Positions 24,801 through 33,500 of a stretch of 64,000 bases of DNA are shown one piece after another. The translations under genes and the position numbers were made by a program. Under the pieces are notes generated by a model, which saw nothing but the letters and a program-made list of their open reading frames with translations, had not been told where the DNA came from and made no database searches. Source of the DNA: Morinoia aosen (Eukaryota > Arthropoda > Malacostraca > Amphipoda > Talitridae); NCBI GenBank assembly GCA_030386875.1, contig CM059562.1, positions 66,028,201-66,092,200 on the forward strand, given 5' to 3'. Position 1 is the first letter of the stretch. The number at the start of each line of letters is the position of its first letter.

Positions 24801-27800
24801 ATTCTTCGCGCTCTGAGGCGCTGAAGTTGATGAGCGAAGAACTAGAATGTGCATGTGATTTTACTTGCAGTATGTACCACTCGACTGACACATTTTTTTA
24901 ATTTTGCATTAGCAGATTTGGTAACTTCTAGAAATGTGAATAAGCATTTTTAAGTACTTGAACCACTTCAAATAAAAATCCTCTCTCATTTTTGCACTGC
25001 TGTTTCCTGTTTAAGACACTTCTGTGGTGGAAATTTGTTGTGGATAGCCATTAATAACTTGAAAGACAAAGCTGTTTACTATAGCGAAGAACCTATGCGA
25101 ACATTATGAGAGATTCTCACTGACGTTTGCATAAATCAGTATTTGCAACGCTGCATTAGTTTAGTTTTAACGTAACTCATTGGGAAAAGAGCGTTTATCA
25201 CAAAACTCTTCGTGTACATCCACGGTTATGAAAATTATATTTTTATATTATTGCACCCAAACCGGTGGAAACTGCATCAAATTTCTCTAAGACACAATTT
25301 TGCCAAAGAGCGTTTTCAATCTCAAGAAAATCTACGGTGATGCGCTCTCAAATTTAATTTACTTGCATGTCAACCGGTACGAACAGATAATATCATGTCT
25401 TACTAAAATGATTGTAATGAACTACGCTATCACAAATACCATCGATATTGGTAATTTTGAATTATTTACTCCATCTAGTGCACTATATTCTTTTTCAAAC
25501 AAACTGTAGAAGCAATTTTGTTTTATTCCTGTAAAGTAGGGTAATTGATATAATGTCATTTTTAAGTGCATACATTTAATGAAAGAAAATGTGCACGTAA
25601 GCACCTGCAAAATAATTTAAAATACAGTCGGTGTAGCTGTGTAAGGCTATTGTAATTCCTGCGATTAGAATTTTGGTTGACGCGTAAATAATTTTCTCAA
25701 CCTTTCTTTTTACACAGTAAATGCATCAATGGCGTTACCAACACTATTCACAGCCGGTGGAACGCACATAATTTTGTCAACCTTTCCTGTTATAAATACA
25801 TAAATAACATCACCAACGTTATTCAAATCCGGTGATTTTGAGGCTACAGGTTCAGCGGGTGTGAATTTACACTTGACATGTTCGTATGAATAAATTTGCA
25901 GCGCGTGTCGTGCGACGGCGAGTTGGGAGGCTCAGCTCTGGAGGACCGCTGTCGGGTGTGTGGAGGCAACAACACCACCTGCACGCTGCACAAGGGGGTC
26001 TTCCACTCCCCTCGGTCGGACCAGCAAGTTAATGGTGTTGGCGAACAGCACAGGCCTCAGACTCAGGGACGACATCTTCGGAATTTTGCGTCTGACTTGA
26101 CGCACGATTTGGCGTATCACTCAACGGAACGCGTCGGGCAAGAGCAAGCAACCCCAAGATCAGATGATTTCAGTCATGATATATTTGTTGCTGATCAACC
26201 AACTTCCCTCAACTCCAATAAGAACCAGAACCATGAAGGTAAATTTCACGTCAGATGTGAGTGAATTTAAAGGGTGATATTAGGTGAAAAATTTACAGCT
26301 TGGCTTGAAATAAACTCGTTTTATCTGCTTAAATGGGCGTAGGTAAATATACAGGCGACAACTGTAGTTCGCAAATGTGTCATGACGGAACGTTTCCAGT
26401 AATTTTTTGTATGGAACTGAATCATTAACTAAATTTCTCTTCAAGTTACATTTCATTTAGAATTCTTGTACTGTGAGGGTTTCAGATTTCTGTGGAACAA
26501 GAACTCCCCGTTATGAACATGCATTGATGAAATTGAAAAATTAAAACGTTTAAAATGAACTGCTTATTCCTTTTTTGCCACAGGTTCTATTGGATACTAC
26601 GAAGTTACAAGTATACCACGAGGTTCCACAAATATCAGGGTATCTGATAATTCGCACAACTTTCTGGGTAAGTTTGTAATATTCGGTAACTTCGCATGCG
26701 TTTATCATTTGTAAGTATATCATATCTTGACCAAAAACCCTGACTGTTCAGACTTCAAATTCAAAGATTCAGTAGCTTTCTGATCATTTCACTATTTAAA
26801 TTTTTATTTGCCACGTAACATGCTGAATATTCATGAAAGCTATTTTCAGCGTTGATAATTATACCAAGTGCCCCAATACGAACTAGTTTCTTTTACCCAT
26901 TTTCAAAATAAAACCATTCAATTAAAGAAGCTTGAGTGGTCTGGACCGCTACATTTTGTACCATTCTTCAGCTCTTTAGTGAAAGTTGTCTTCGTTATTT
27001 TTTCACATCTCTCAATCTCAGCTCTGTGCGAAGACAAAAAGTTCCTCTTGAATGGCGACTGGCTGATCGACTGGCCGGGCGAGGTCGAGGCTGGAGGAGC
27101 TGTATTTTCTTACAGTCGCGCTGAGAACGACTCAGAGCAGTTGACAGCATTGGGACCTACCAAAGCAGACCTCTCTTTAATGGTGAGCCTGTTGTGCTTA
27201 ATTTGAAACGAAAGAAATACTAAAAGCGTTTCTGAAATTGATTGAAAGGCCTCATAGTGAAACAGGTCGGATTCTTTTCAAATTTTTCGTAACGCACACA
27301 ATATAGTTACTTGAAGTTACTTGAGGGAGAGTGAAAGCAGCCAACCAAAGAAGACCTTTCTTTTAATAGTGAGCTTCTACCTCTTACTCGGAAACGCAAA
27401 AAAAATGCTGGACGAATTTTTTCGAAATTTTACCAAACATCTCATAGCGAAACGAGTCAGATACATTTAAAATTTTTCGTTGCTTACATATAATAGTCAC
27501 TCGTAGGAAAGTGAGAACAATTTAAATGAACCAAAACTGAATTCTAGTGAAAGCGACATACTCTACCAAAGAAATAGGTTGAAGAAACCCATACTGTGGA
27601 AAGAATGTAGAGATGGTCAGTCAAGTAAATTTAAAAATAAATGTCAAAATAAATATTTTCATGCTTTCGGTCGCTGATTTTAAAATTTATCGAGTAATTC
27701 TGCTTTAATTCAGTTTAGATACAGTTCATATAGTTTTTAAGAAAGGAGAATACTTTTAGAAATTTTTAACATTTCCATGGAAGTATATACCATCAACACA

Positions 27801-30282
27801 AAATGTGTGAAATACAGGACATGATTTTCATGAAGGTGTGCTATGACTAAAATTGAGTTTGAATGGAGTTTTTATTAATTGTCTTTTGGGGAAGAGGACT
27901 GCGACACATCCTCGTTAAGTACGCTCGATGTTTGAAGGCGTGAGAGTTTGGACTACTTCATTAAAAAAATTCCAAGCTTTTTTTTCACACATTTTTTACA
28001 GACATGAAACTTTATGATGATTAATTTTGGGTGATTTCTAGAGTAAAATTAAATTAAACCCAAAAAAGCAGACAGGCCATCCCAGTGCAGACAAACCCCT
28101 AAAGTTGCGTGTGTTTACGTCACAAAATAAATGCAGCCACCGACCAAAGTCTCAAGACGTGATGGAATGAACTACTTACGGAAAATAATCAGACAAAAAG
28201 TGCAGTGTCAACGTTTATAAAATTAGGATAACATTTTTTTCTTTTAATATCATCTTGCAGTGGAATATTACCAAATCAAACAATTTTACTTGAAACAAAA
28301 CTCTTTCATGTTCAATATTATCATTGTTTGATACATTGGAGCTACACATTGCTCGTCATTTCGTATGCCTACCACTTTTTAATTTTTAAAATTTCAAATT
28401 GAATTTCGACGTTCATGAAATTTCGATATTTCGTACTTTACATCCGATTTATTAAAGTATTTTTTTTTCCTTTCAGATACTTTTGAGGGAAGATAACCCT
28501 GGAGTGTACTATGAATATTGGACGCCTAATGGTCCACCAAGTAGAATGACCATAAACCTGCCCAAGAACGTGCAGGAAATAAGTGTGAAGAGAAAAGTTA
28601 CAAGTAGCCCTCCAAGGCACAAAACCCAACTCCGCGATGCCAATTCTCATAACAGATTACCGCTTGAGAAATCGAGACCATCGGCATCGAAGTCTTTGTC
28701 AAGATTTAATTTCGCCAACGAGTCCGTCGAGCTTCCTCTTCTGTCAAGCAGAAGAACGGATGCTGCACTCCACAGTACTCATCGGCATTCTGCGAGGAAA
28801 CGCTCCAAAAAGCGGCATCAAATTCCTGAACTCTTTGGCTTGAAGTCTTCCCGGAGAGAAGGAACCCTCTCATCTCGACACCGATCTAGCTCCTCGGTCT
28901 CATCTTTCACGGAAAATATTTTAGGGCGAGAGAAATTTCCGGAAAATTATATTAGATTCACTCAACCAAGCAACAATCGGAATCAAGTCTTGCTGGATCT
29001 TAGTGCGAACGGTCAGGTTGAAGGTTTTGCAGCTCGCCATAGCCACCAGAAAGGTTTTGTAAAGTTTAACTCTCTTTCCCTCACTACAGAAGAGAGCACT
29101 GTAAATGATCAGAAGGATCAGTCCACTGAAATGGAGCAACACCGTCACAGCCGTGTTTCTGTAAATAAAGCCCACTCAGATACGAAGACTCGAAAACAAT
29201 CAGTTTCGCAGTCAAGGAGCAGGAGGCCAAGTAAGAAAACTGTTCAAAGGAGACGGAAAATTCGCAGAAAGAAAAAGCGACGCCGGCAAAAGAATTCCGC
29301 TCTCGCTTGCCCAAAGTGTTCGAGAGTTCGCGAGGTGAAGAAACGCTTCTGCACGAGTGACTTCGGTAAGTTGAGCCACCTGTTCACAATATTACCAGTT
29401 TTTTAGGCCCAAACTGTAGATGTTTTGTGAGAATTGAGATTGCAAAAAAGAGATACGCATTGGAAGAATAGTTAACCTTGCAGAATTCACTGTAGATGTA
29501 AAATTGGGAATAATGTAAAACTGGAAAATAGCTACGATGTTGTACACTATTATTTTTTATGTTTCAAACCTTATTTTACAGTGTCAAGAATAGAAGTGTT
29601 AGACTTCAAAAGCGTCAAGAAAGGAAACAGCACTTCAAGAAAAGGTCGCTATGAAGTCGTCATTCACCAGTCGTTCAAAAACACAGTGCCATTGCTGCAC
29701 AAGGAATTCCTTTACGTCGACAACTTCAACTGCTCGTGTCCAAAATTGCAGCCTGGAAAAATGTATCTCATCATGGGAAAGACTCATTCGTCTGGCAATG
29801 GGAGAGAAGTTCAGCTTTCTCTGGACAGGTCTAGTTACACCAGACAATTTTCGACTAAAATTTTGCAGCGGATTTTGAAAATACGGAATGATGAGATGAA
29901 ATACTGTAAAAAATGGAGACCGCTCCCTCAAAAGCCGAGTGTCGTTCAGATTTTTGATGACCCTTCTGCACACAACGGGCATGACAATCAGCCAGCCTTC
30001 GCAGAACTCATTGATAAGTCAACCGTGAAGAATAATTCCATCCAAACTCATGCTACAACAAAGATTTCTACAGTGATCGGGACTGAGGTGAATAGTAATT
30101 ACTCTGGTGAAGTCGCTTCAGCGAGAGAAATGAGTTCTGTTGTATCAGAAGAAAACGGTTTTTCAAGTACAAGAAATTCAATCATCAAAGTGACCCAAGC
30201 TGTGCATGAGGTCAACAATTCTCTCGACCGAAATGTGCATGAGAACGTCAAGCGAAAGTGGCACTACAATTTCCGCCGTTGA
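9788..30282 (+). CDS. ADAMTSL5: ADAMTSL5-like secreted matrix protein, whole spliced gene (9 coding exons, 946 aa)
   Basis: Coding exons 9788-9829, 21150-21334, 21637-21893, 23655-23839, 25902-26238, 26584-26667, 27022-27182, 28477-29365 and 29582-30282 join in one frame with compatible phases at every junction. Domains in order: signal peptide (residues 1 to about 28), thrombospondin type-1 repeat (65-124), ADAMTS cysteine-rich module (about 130-250), a variable insert (251-335), ADAMTS spacer (337 to about 436), a basic Ser/Arg-rich linker (about 437-694), an NTR/C345C domain (695-822, six Cys) and a 124-residue tail. There is no metalloprotease or disintegrin domain. A C-terminal NTR module with this order is the ADAMTSL5 architecture; such proteins are secreted and bind extracellular matrix. 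The specific role here is inferred. At 946 residues it is about twice the vertebrate protein, owing to the insert, linker and tail. Orthology rests on architecture only; another NTR-bearing ADAMTS-like paralogue is possible. Confidence 0.88.
9830..11535. other. Intron 1, 5' part; nothing coding recognised
   Basis: AT-rich. A splice-bounded open patch at 10021-10108 has phases that do not fit between exons 1 and 2, so it was not called. Confidence 0.55.
10293..10340 (+). repeat. Short tandem repeat (two 18-base copies, ~30-bp offset)
   Basis: TTAGGTATTCAAGTATAC occurs at 10294-10311 and again at 10323-10340, separated by TCAAGGTATAC. Confidence 0.85.
11536..12852 (+). mobile_element. Decayed Tc1-like DNA transposon in intron 1
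   Basis: About 1.3 kb, the usual size of a Tc1/mariner-superfamily element. Imperfect inverted ends are visible: CGGCCAAAAAGTGTGTCGCAC near 11544-11564 matches the reverse complement of GTGCGGCAAATTTTTGGTC at 12821-12839, and TA dinucleotides flank both ends. Inside are transposase remains in shifting frames: a helix-turn-helix-like basic stretch around 11910-12020, WPDELRFTSFQ at about 12162 (first catalytic Asp region), TWGCF near 12297, and PHQSPDFNPW near 12551 (the conserved block before the last acidic residue). Stops and frameshifts separate these blocks, so it encodes no working enzyme. The longest open stretch is 11554-11895. Confidence 0.8.
12853..14085. other. Intron 1; nothing recognised
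   Basis: Chance open frames only, no repeats of note and no splice-bounded exon. Confidence 0.5.
14086..14340 (+). repeat. Diverged GAATG/GAATA pentamer satellite array
   Basis: Repeated GGAATG, AGAATG, GGAATAG and TTGAATG words with a 5-base beat over about 250 bases, heavily mutated. It resembles an ancient simple pentamer array. Confidence 0.7.
14511..14534 (+). repeat. 9-bp microrepeat, ~3 copies
   Basis: The word ACACTGTT is repeated three times in a row within intron 1. Confidence 0.8.
14535..17261. other. Intron 1; mostly featureless
   Basis: GC-richer patches at 14700-14900 and 16110-16270 stand out, the latter holding the possible minus-strand exon. No coding family is recognised. 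Confidence 0.5.
16125..16227 (-). other. Possible short exon on the minus strand
   Basis: A GC-rich patch in AT-rich intron 1. On the minus strand it is bounded by acceptor tttcactgcag and donor GTGAGC, and one frame is open throughout (it reads AQSSGLRIHRPVDIRSSQ and continues basic). No family is recognised. It could be an exon of an unseen gene nested in intron 1 or a chance match in a conserved regulatory patch. Confidence 0.2.
17262..17375 (-). repeat. Second pentamer array in the opposite orientation
   Basis: CATTC, TATTC, TATTT and CACTC words in a 5-base beat are the reverse complement of the array at 14086-14340, about 3 kb away. The two form a loose inverted pair within intron 1. 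Confidence 0.55.
18124..18275 (+). repeat. 48-bp tandem repeat, 3 copies
   Basis: The word TTGCTTTACGAAAATAAACT recurs at 18137, 18185 and 18233, each followed by TTGATTTTTA or TAGATTTTTA and an AC/CACAAA block. Copies are about 90% alike. Confidence 0.9.
18276..21149. other. Intron 1, 3' end; nothing recognised
   Basis: AT-rich with chance open frames. It ends in the pyrimidine-containing acceptor of exon 2. Confidence 0.55.
21150..21334 (+). CDS. ADAMTSL5: Coding exon 2: end of signal peptide, Pro-rich segment, start of TSP1 repeat
   Basis: Acceptor tttggtttgcag ends at 21149. The exon encodes residues 15-75 plus two bases of codon 76. After the signal peptide comes a short PPPP-containing segment, then EWSPWGSWTKCS, the hallmark start of a thrombospondin type-1 repeat, with the WxxWxxW motif that is C-mannosylated in this family. 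The exon is GC-rich and stands out from the flanking introns. The donor is the unusual part: the reading frame needs a break after CCAG at 21334, where the intron begins GCGAGT rather than GT. That is a GC-AG intron, and it restores CSRSCDTG across the junction. The nearest GT at 21339 would destroy the motif. Confidence 0.9.
21486..21644 (+). repeat. Tandem duplication (90-bp offset) that copies the exon 3 splice acceptor
   Basis: Two diverged copies, about 21486-21554 and 21576-21644, share a string running from atcaattc through gttccttcg, tttttaat and a terminal TGTTT/TGTTA-GCAG followed by ATCATGC. The second is the real acceptor of exon 3 (exon begins 21637). The first would begin an exon at 21547. 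Splicing there gives Ser-Cys as expected, then an immediate TAA, so the upstream copy is a decoy that would truncate the protein. Confidence 0.85.
21637..21893 (+). CDS. ADAMTSL5: Coding exon 3: rest of TSP1 repeat and start of ADAMTS cysteine-rich module
   Basis: Acceptor ttagcag ends at 21636; donor GTGCGA begins at 21894. The junction with exon 2 gives C74-S-R-S-C78-D-T-G, which fits the CxxS/TCxxG signal for protein O-fucosylation of TSP1 repeats. VRLRRRHC and the CGGPNTQYDAC...RPC segment complete the six-cysteine repeat, ending at Cys124. The next stretch, FRAAQCRQYNNKKVFGK followed by WLPY, is the conserved opening of the ADAMTS cysteine-rich module. The exon ends in phase 1. A near-copy of its acceptor lies 90 bases upstream (see the repeat at 21486-21644). 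Confidence 0.92.
21894..23654. other. Intron 3
   Basis: GT-AG intron of 1761 bases with the GA microsatellite at 22987-23007. No other feature recognised. Confidence 0.75.
22987..23007 (+). repeat. GA dinucleotide microsatellite
   Basis: About ten uninterrupted GA units in intron 3. Confidence 0.95.
23655..23839 (+). CDS. ADAMTSL5: Coding exon 4: ADAMTS cysteine-rich module, middle part
   Basis: Acceptor ctcag ends at 23654 and the donor GTGAGT begins at 23840. Residues 162-223 include two overlapping N-glycosylation sequons (N168-N169-T-S), the pair of cysteines in CALVC, and FGKVRDGTHC followed by GICVNGRC. These match the family pattern of a DGTxC motif and a CVxGxC motif. The exon ends in phase 0, and exon 5 continues directly into CDGELGG. 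Its last ~17 bases and its donor are copied in a 105-bp tandem array that fills the start of the following intron. Reading past the true donor meets an in-frame stop within about 30 bases. Confidence 0.92.
23823..24283 (+). repeat. 105-bp tandem array carrying the end of exon 4 and its donor, ~4.4 copies
   Basis: Copies begin with TCAA or TCAC at 23823, 23926, 24031, 24136 and 24241 (spacing 103, 105, 105, 105). The first contains the last 17 bases of exon 4 and the true donor GTGAGT. The third keeps an identical GTGAGTGAAT donor, the second has GTAAGG and the fifth GTAAGA, while the fourth has lost it. Copies 1 and 3 resemble each other more than their neighbours, as do 2 and 4. That suggests a 105-bp unit doubled, diverged, and was then copied as a ~210-bp dimer. 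Confidence 0.9.
24284..25689. other. Intron 4, middle; nothing recognised
   Basis: AT-rich sequence between the 105-bp donor array and the 80-bp duplication. Confidence 0.6.
25690..25835 (+). repeat. 80-bp tandem duplication just upstream of exon 5
   Basis: Two copies start at AATTTT in 25690 and 25770. They share TCAACCTTTC, the AT-rich middle, AACATCACCAAC-like sequence, and a final ATTCA...CCGGTG. The array ends about 65 bases before the exon 5 acceptor, in the zone where branch point and pyrimidine tract would lie. Confidence 0.75.
25902..26238 (+). CDS. ADAMTSL5: Coding exon 5: end of cysteine-rich module plus a lineage-variable insert
   Basis: Acceptor aatttgcag ends at 25901; donor GTAAAT begins at 26239. 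The exon opens in phase 0 with RVSCDGELGGSALEDRC and then RVCGGNNTTC, the most conserved signature of the ADAMTS cysteine-rich module (residues 224-250), with two overlapping N-glycosylation sequons. The following ~85 residues (251-335) are polar, rich in His, Gln, Ser and Asn, have no cysteines and match no domain I know. In typical family members the spacer follows much more closely. The insert keeps its frame and ends in a good donor, so it is probably translated. The exon ends in phase 1. Confidence 0.9.
26584..26667 (+). CDS. ADAMTSL5: Coding exon 6: first strand region of the ADAMTS spacer
   Basis: A short 84-base exon between acceptor tgccacag (ending 26583) and donor GTAAGT (26668). 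It encodes GSIGYYEVTSIPRGSTNIRV followed by SDNSHNFL, matching the opening of the ADAMTS spacer domain: a GY..V..IP.G...I.V motif and an N(F/Y)LAL motif that is completed across the next intron. Both ends are in phase 1. It is too short to stand out as an open frame and was found from the motif and the splice sites. Confidence 0.9.
27022..27182 (+). CDS. ADAMTSL5: Coding exon 7: central part of the ADAMTS spacer
   Basis: Acceptor caatctcag ends at 27021; donor GTGAGC begins at 27183. The exon encodes ALCEDKKFLLNGDWLIDWPG, then a SYSRAENDSEQLTALGPT segment. These are the spacer's LNG.W.I..PG, Y.R and A.GPT motifs in the expected order and spacing. It enters in phase 1 and ends in phase 0 after Met417. 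The last ~24 bases of the exon and the donor are repeated about 186 bases downstream (see repeat at 27159-27560). Confidence 0.92.
27159..27560 (+). repeat. ~186-bp tandem array carrying the end of exon 7 and its donor, 2 to 3 copies
   Basis: ACCAAAGCAGACCTCTCTTT followed by AATGGTGAGC at 27159-27188 (exon end plus real donor) recurs as ACCAAAGAAGACC...AATAGTGAGC at 27344-27373, and in weaker form at about 27530-27550. The intronic part also repeats: an AAATTTTTCGT block and a CTCATAG-GAAAC block appear in both units. The second copy still has a usable GTGAGC donor. Confidence 0.85.
27561..28476. other. Intron 7, 3' part; nothing recognised
   Basis: AT-rich sequence ending in the long T tract and acceptor of exon 8. 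Confidence 0.6.
28477..29365 (+). CDS. ADAMTSL5: Coding exon 8: end of spacer, long basic linker, start of NTR domain
   Basis: A long pyrimidine tract and tttcag (ending 28476) precede ILLREDNPGVYYEYWTPNG, the typical end of an ADAMTS spacer. The next ~258 residues (about 437-694) are low-complexity, rich in Ser, Arg, Lys and His. They include RKRSKKR (524-530), which resembles a furin-type cleavage site, and a 13-residue run of almost pure Arg/Lys (675-687). The exon then encodes CPKC and RFCTSDF (Cys695, Cys698, Cys709), the diagnostic opening of an NTR/C345C domain. Donor GTAAGT follows at 29366, phase 1. A single 889-base exon containing the whole linker explains why it can expand without upsetting splicing. 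The linker could bind heparan sulfate by charge; that is inference. Confidence 0.93.
29582..30282 (+). CDS. ADAMTSL5: Coding exon 9: NTR/C345C domain, C-terminal tail and stop codon
   Basis: Acceptor ttattttacag ends at 29581; TGA is at 30280-30282. VSRIEVLDFKS continues the NTR domain from exon 8; further on come FNCSCPKLQPGKMYLIMGK and a final cysteine in MKYC (Cys764, Cys766, Cys822). With the three from exon 8 this gives the six cysteines expected for three disulfides of an NTR module, the fold shared with netrins, TIMPs and complement C3-C5. The last 124 residues (823-946) are polar, Ser/Thr/Asn-rich, without cysteines or a membrane segment, and not recognised. No AATAAA is seen in the first kilobase after the stop; an ATTAAA lies at 30291-30296, probably too close to be the signal. 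Confidence 0.94.
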
Positions 30283-30451
30283 AACCTTGTATTAAAGTGC
30301 AGGGTCTGTTAGCATAAATACTTGAATTTGTCTCCACACCTCCAGCACACATTTGTTATAAGGTTTGGTATATAGACTTGTAAATACTTCAATAGTTCCA
30401 TTAACTGGACCTTACAATTTCTATATCTTCCTGTGAATTTCAGTATACAGT

Positions 30452-30456
<5 letters not shown>

Positions 30457-30532
<76 letters not shown>

Positions 30533-30595
30533 TATATTCAAATATATATATATACTATATATATATGTTGTGTGAATATATATATTCACACAACA
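30457..30595 (+). repeat. TA microsatellite ending in a perfect 30-bp palindrome
   Basis: (TA)n runs from 30457 to about 30537 with one G interruption at 30514, then broken TA runs to 30565. The array ends in a perfect palindrome at 30566-30595 with arms TGTTGTGTGAATATA and its complement, no loop. It lies 175 bases after the stop codon of the ADAMTSL5-like gene, so probably in its 3' untranslated region or just beyond. Confidence 0.92.
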
Positions 30596-33500
30596 ACCAA
30601 ACATTAGCAACATACATATTCCTTCACCGTAAATTTTCCTACCCTACATGCTTCCAACAAATTAGAAATTACTCATCCATGAAACATTCACAACTAGTTG
30701 AATGATTATTCTAAGTATTCAACTTATTGGAACACTCGCACTTGTTTAGTTTTTGTTATAAATGAGAACTTGACAGTAGAAAATTCAGAGGTAAAATGTT
30801 TAGTGTCGTCATGGCCAATTGAAAATGAATGCTGCTATCAACCTATTTTATAATGTTGTGTAAAGAAAAGTAAATATGAGAATTTAAAATATTCAAATCT
30901 AAATACATTCTGCACAAATGTTTCTTTGCCTTAATTTTTTATAGATGAAAAATTTACCTAATAATGTAAACTTTTGATCTTCGACGCGAGCTATTTAATG
31001 ATTGTGCACTTGTGTCGAATTATTACGTGGGCGACGAACATATTGATTTGTTGGAAGCTTGTATAATAGAAAAACATTTTCTCCAAATATTTGGCGATCC
31101 CACTCCACGTTTTCCTGTTATATTTTTTTGAATAGTGGCAATTTTGAGCTCGAAACAAAATTAGTTGAAACTTGAAAAGAGGTTTAAAGCTAATTTTTTT
31201 TCTGTTACAAATTGAACGCATTTTAGATTGGAACAATTGTTCATATTGCTAAAATGAAATACGTTCAGGATACCCGTCACAAATGGTATTCCCCACGAAT
31301 AATCTTGTTTTATGGAGAAAAAATGACCTAAAAACATATCTCTCGGGATCAATTTTTTTGTAATGGTCGAGTGATCTCAGAAATGCTTTCCATGAGTGGG
31401 AATGAGGCTTGATTTCATTGTGAATGTATTCTATGTAAATATACTGATAAGAAACCTATATATGAGATTTATTTCAGGGTGGCAGCGTAAAATGAAATTA
31501 CTCATGTTTAACGAAACACACAAGTTGAAAATTGCCTTCATCAGTTTAGTGAAGCAAGACGTCTTGACTCCATTTATTTTTGTCTCTTCAGCGTTAAGTA
31601 TAAAAAAAAAAAAGTACGATTCATCGAGGACATAAGTAGACGTTTATTTCGGATGATAAATTATTTCTCCAAATAGTCATTGCATTATGTACTTTGACTT
31701 TCATTCATTACTTGAAAGAAGAGAAAATTGTAAAAAGAATGTAATGTGTCTGAAAAACCGTATAAATAACGTTATATCCTAACACTGTATTCATCCTCGG
31801 ACTGAACTGTCACTTGGAGAAATAGCTGATGAAATCAATGATGACTGCTCCTATTGGTGTATGAAGTCAATTGCACCCATACTTCTATCGCAAAATATCG
31901 ACTAACCAGTTCAGTGAGTTTATAGCGTATTCTACTTATCTGTTAATTGATTTTACAGTATACACACAAAACTATTTTTCCATGGCATAAAATTGAAAAA
32001 TCATGTCGTGAAAAGTAACACTTTCAGATCAATGATATAATTATTACCATCATGCACACTCACTCGATGTGAAAGTGGGTACACAAGAGAGTAAAGACGG
32101 CTAGACGCAAACCGTAAGTAGGACAAAGAATTGCTTGTCCGTGTTTCCTCAATGGAATTGGTTTTCATCACGTATGACTTGCATAAAGTAGATAGGATCA
32201 GAAGCGTTTCAGGGAAAATAAATGTAAATAGTCATTTCGAACTTGAAAGGGTTGAATTTTAAAAATACTTCTGATACATTTGTATATCATTGAATTACTG
32301 TGTGAGTGGTACATAAAAGTCTTCATTGACACAACTTTTATTACCCCTAAACTCTACCGAAATATGTTGTGTGCATGGGAATTTAAAGTAAATGAAAACA
32401 CAGTCTCTATTCTAAAACATGCAATATGGTCTATGAGTGAATTTTTGTCAGAATATTTAGCTCCTGAAAACAGACTGGTTTCTTCGCACAAAATTACACA
32501 CGATGCCACAAAAAAAAATAGTTCAAGAACTCGACGATTTTCCACCCCGCAGTTCCGTTTCTTTTAGAAAGCTTCTAAAACTAAGCTGTCGGTTCATTCT
32601 GCTGGCGACTAGAGTAAAAAGTTTTTCTAATGTTCAAAGCGACGCCGGAATGTATTTTTTTCAAAAATTACATTCAGTACAGTAAAAGACGGGAACCTAA
32701 GCTAAAATAAATCAATGAAAGTAGTATTTCTAGATGATGATAGTTTGATAGCGGAAGGAGTAATTTTCATAGAGCATAGGTCGAATAGCCGCTGCACAGT
32801 TGTTCATGTATTTCAGCTCATAGAAATATCTGATCGTTGGCGTGGGGAAAGAAAAACTATGTGTCCTAACGGACACCAAATGTATTCAGTACATAATCTC
32901 GACTAGGAACCTGAGTATTGGAGGTCGTGATCTAAATTTTTGTAAAGTATAATTTTGCCTGGGGTCTTGAGATGTCATAAGAGGAGAGGATGTTGCATTA
33001 TTTATTAAAAACCGCAATTTCACACGATCTATGTTGAAGCATTGGAGAAGTATGTACCATACGCTTGGTAATCCATGACCTTCATCGTAAAGACATCTTT
33101 ATTAAAGTTTAAAGTAATAAAACCTATTTTTCTTAGTGACGCTTTCTTCTGAAAAAGGAAGGTTAAAAATTGCAAAAACAAGTACGTAAATTGATTTCTT
33201 TGCTAAGAAAATAAATCAACCGGTGCTTCAAGCTTGTATGGCAAATACATGAACGGTGAAATTCAATACACTTTTGCAGTGAAATCCAAATGTGAAAGTT
33301 TCGAAACTTTTCCTCCTGAGATTTCCGTCAAGACAGTCCGAAAAAATATCTTTAAACATTTGAAGACCTCTGAGCTTCCCAGTCAGGGAATTCAAAAACT
33401 GAGGACTAAATGAAGTCTGCCATGGTATATGTCAGAAACGCTAAGCTATTGCTTGCTAATGTGTAGTGAAATTGAAATTAAATAATACTGCATGGTGCCA

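Noticed and set aside
30433..30705. 90-codon frame across the TA microsatellite
   Set aside because: It is an Ile-Tyr repeat product of the TA run.
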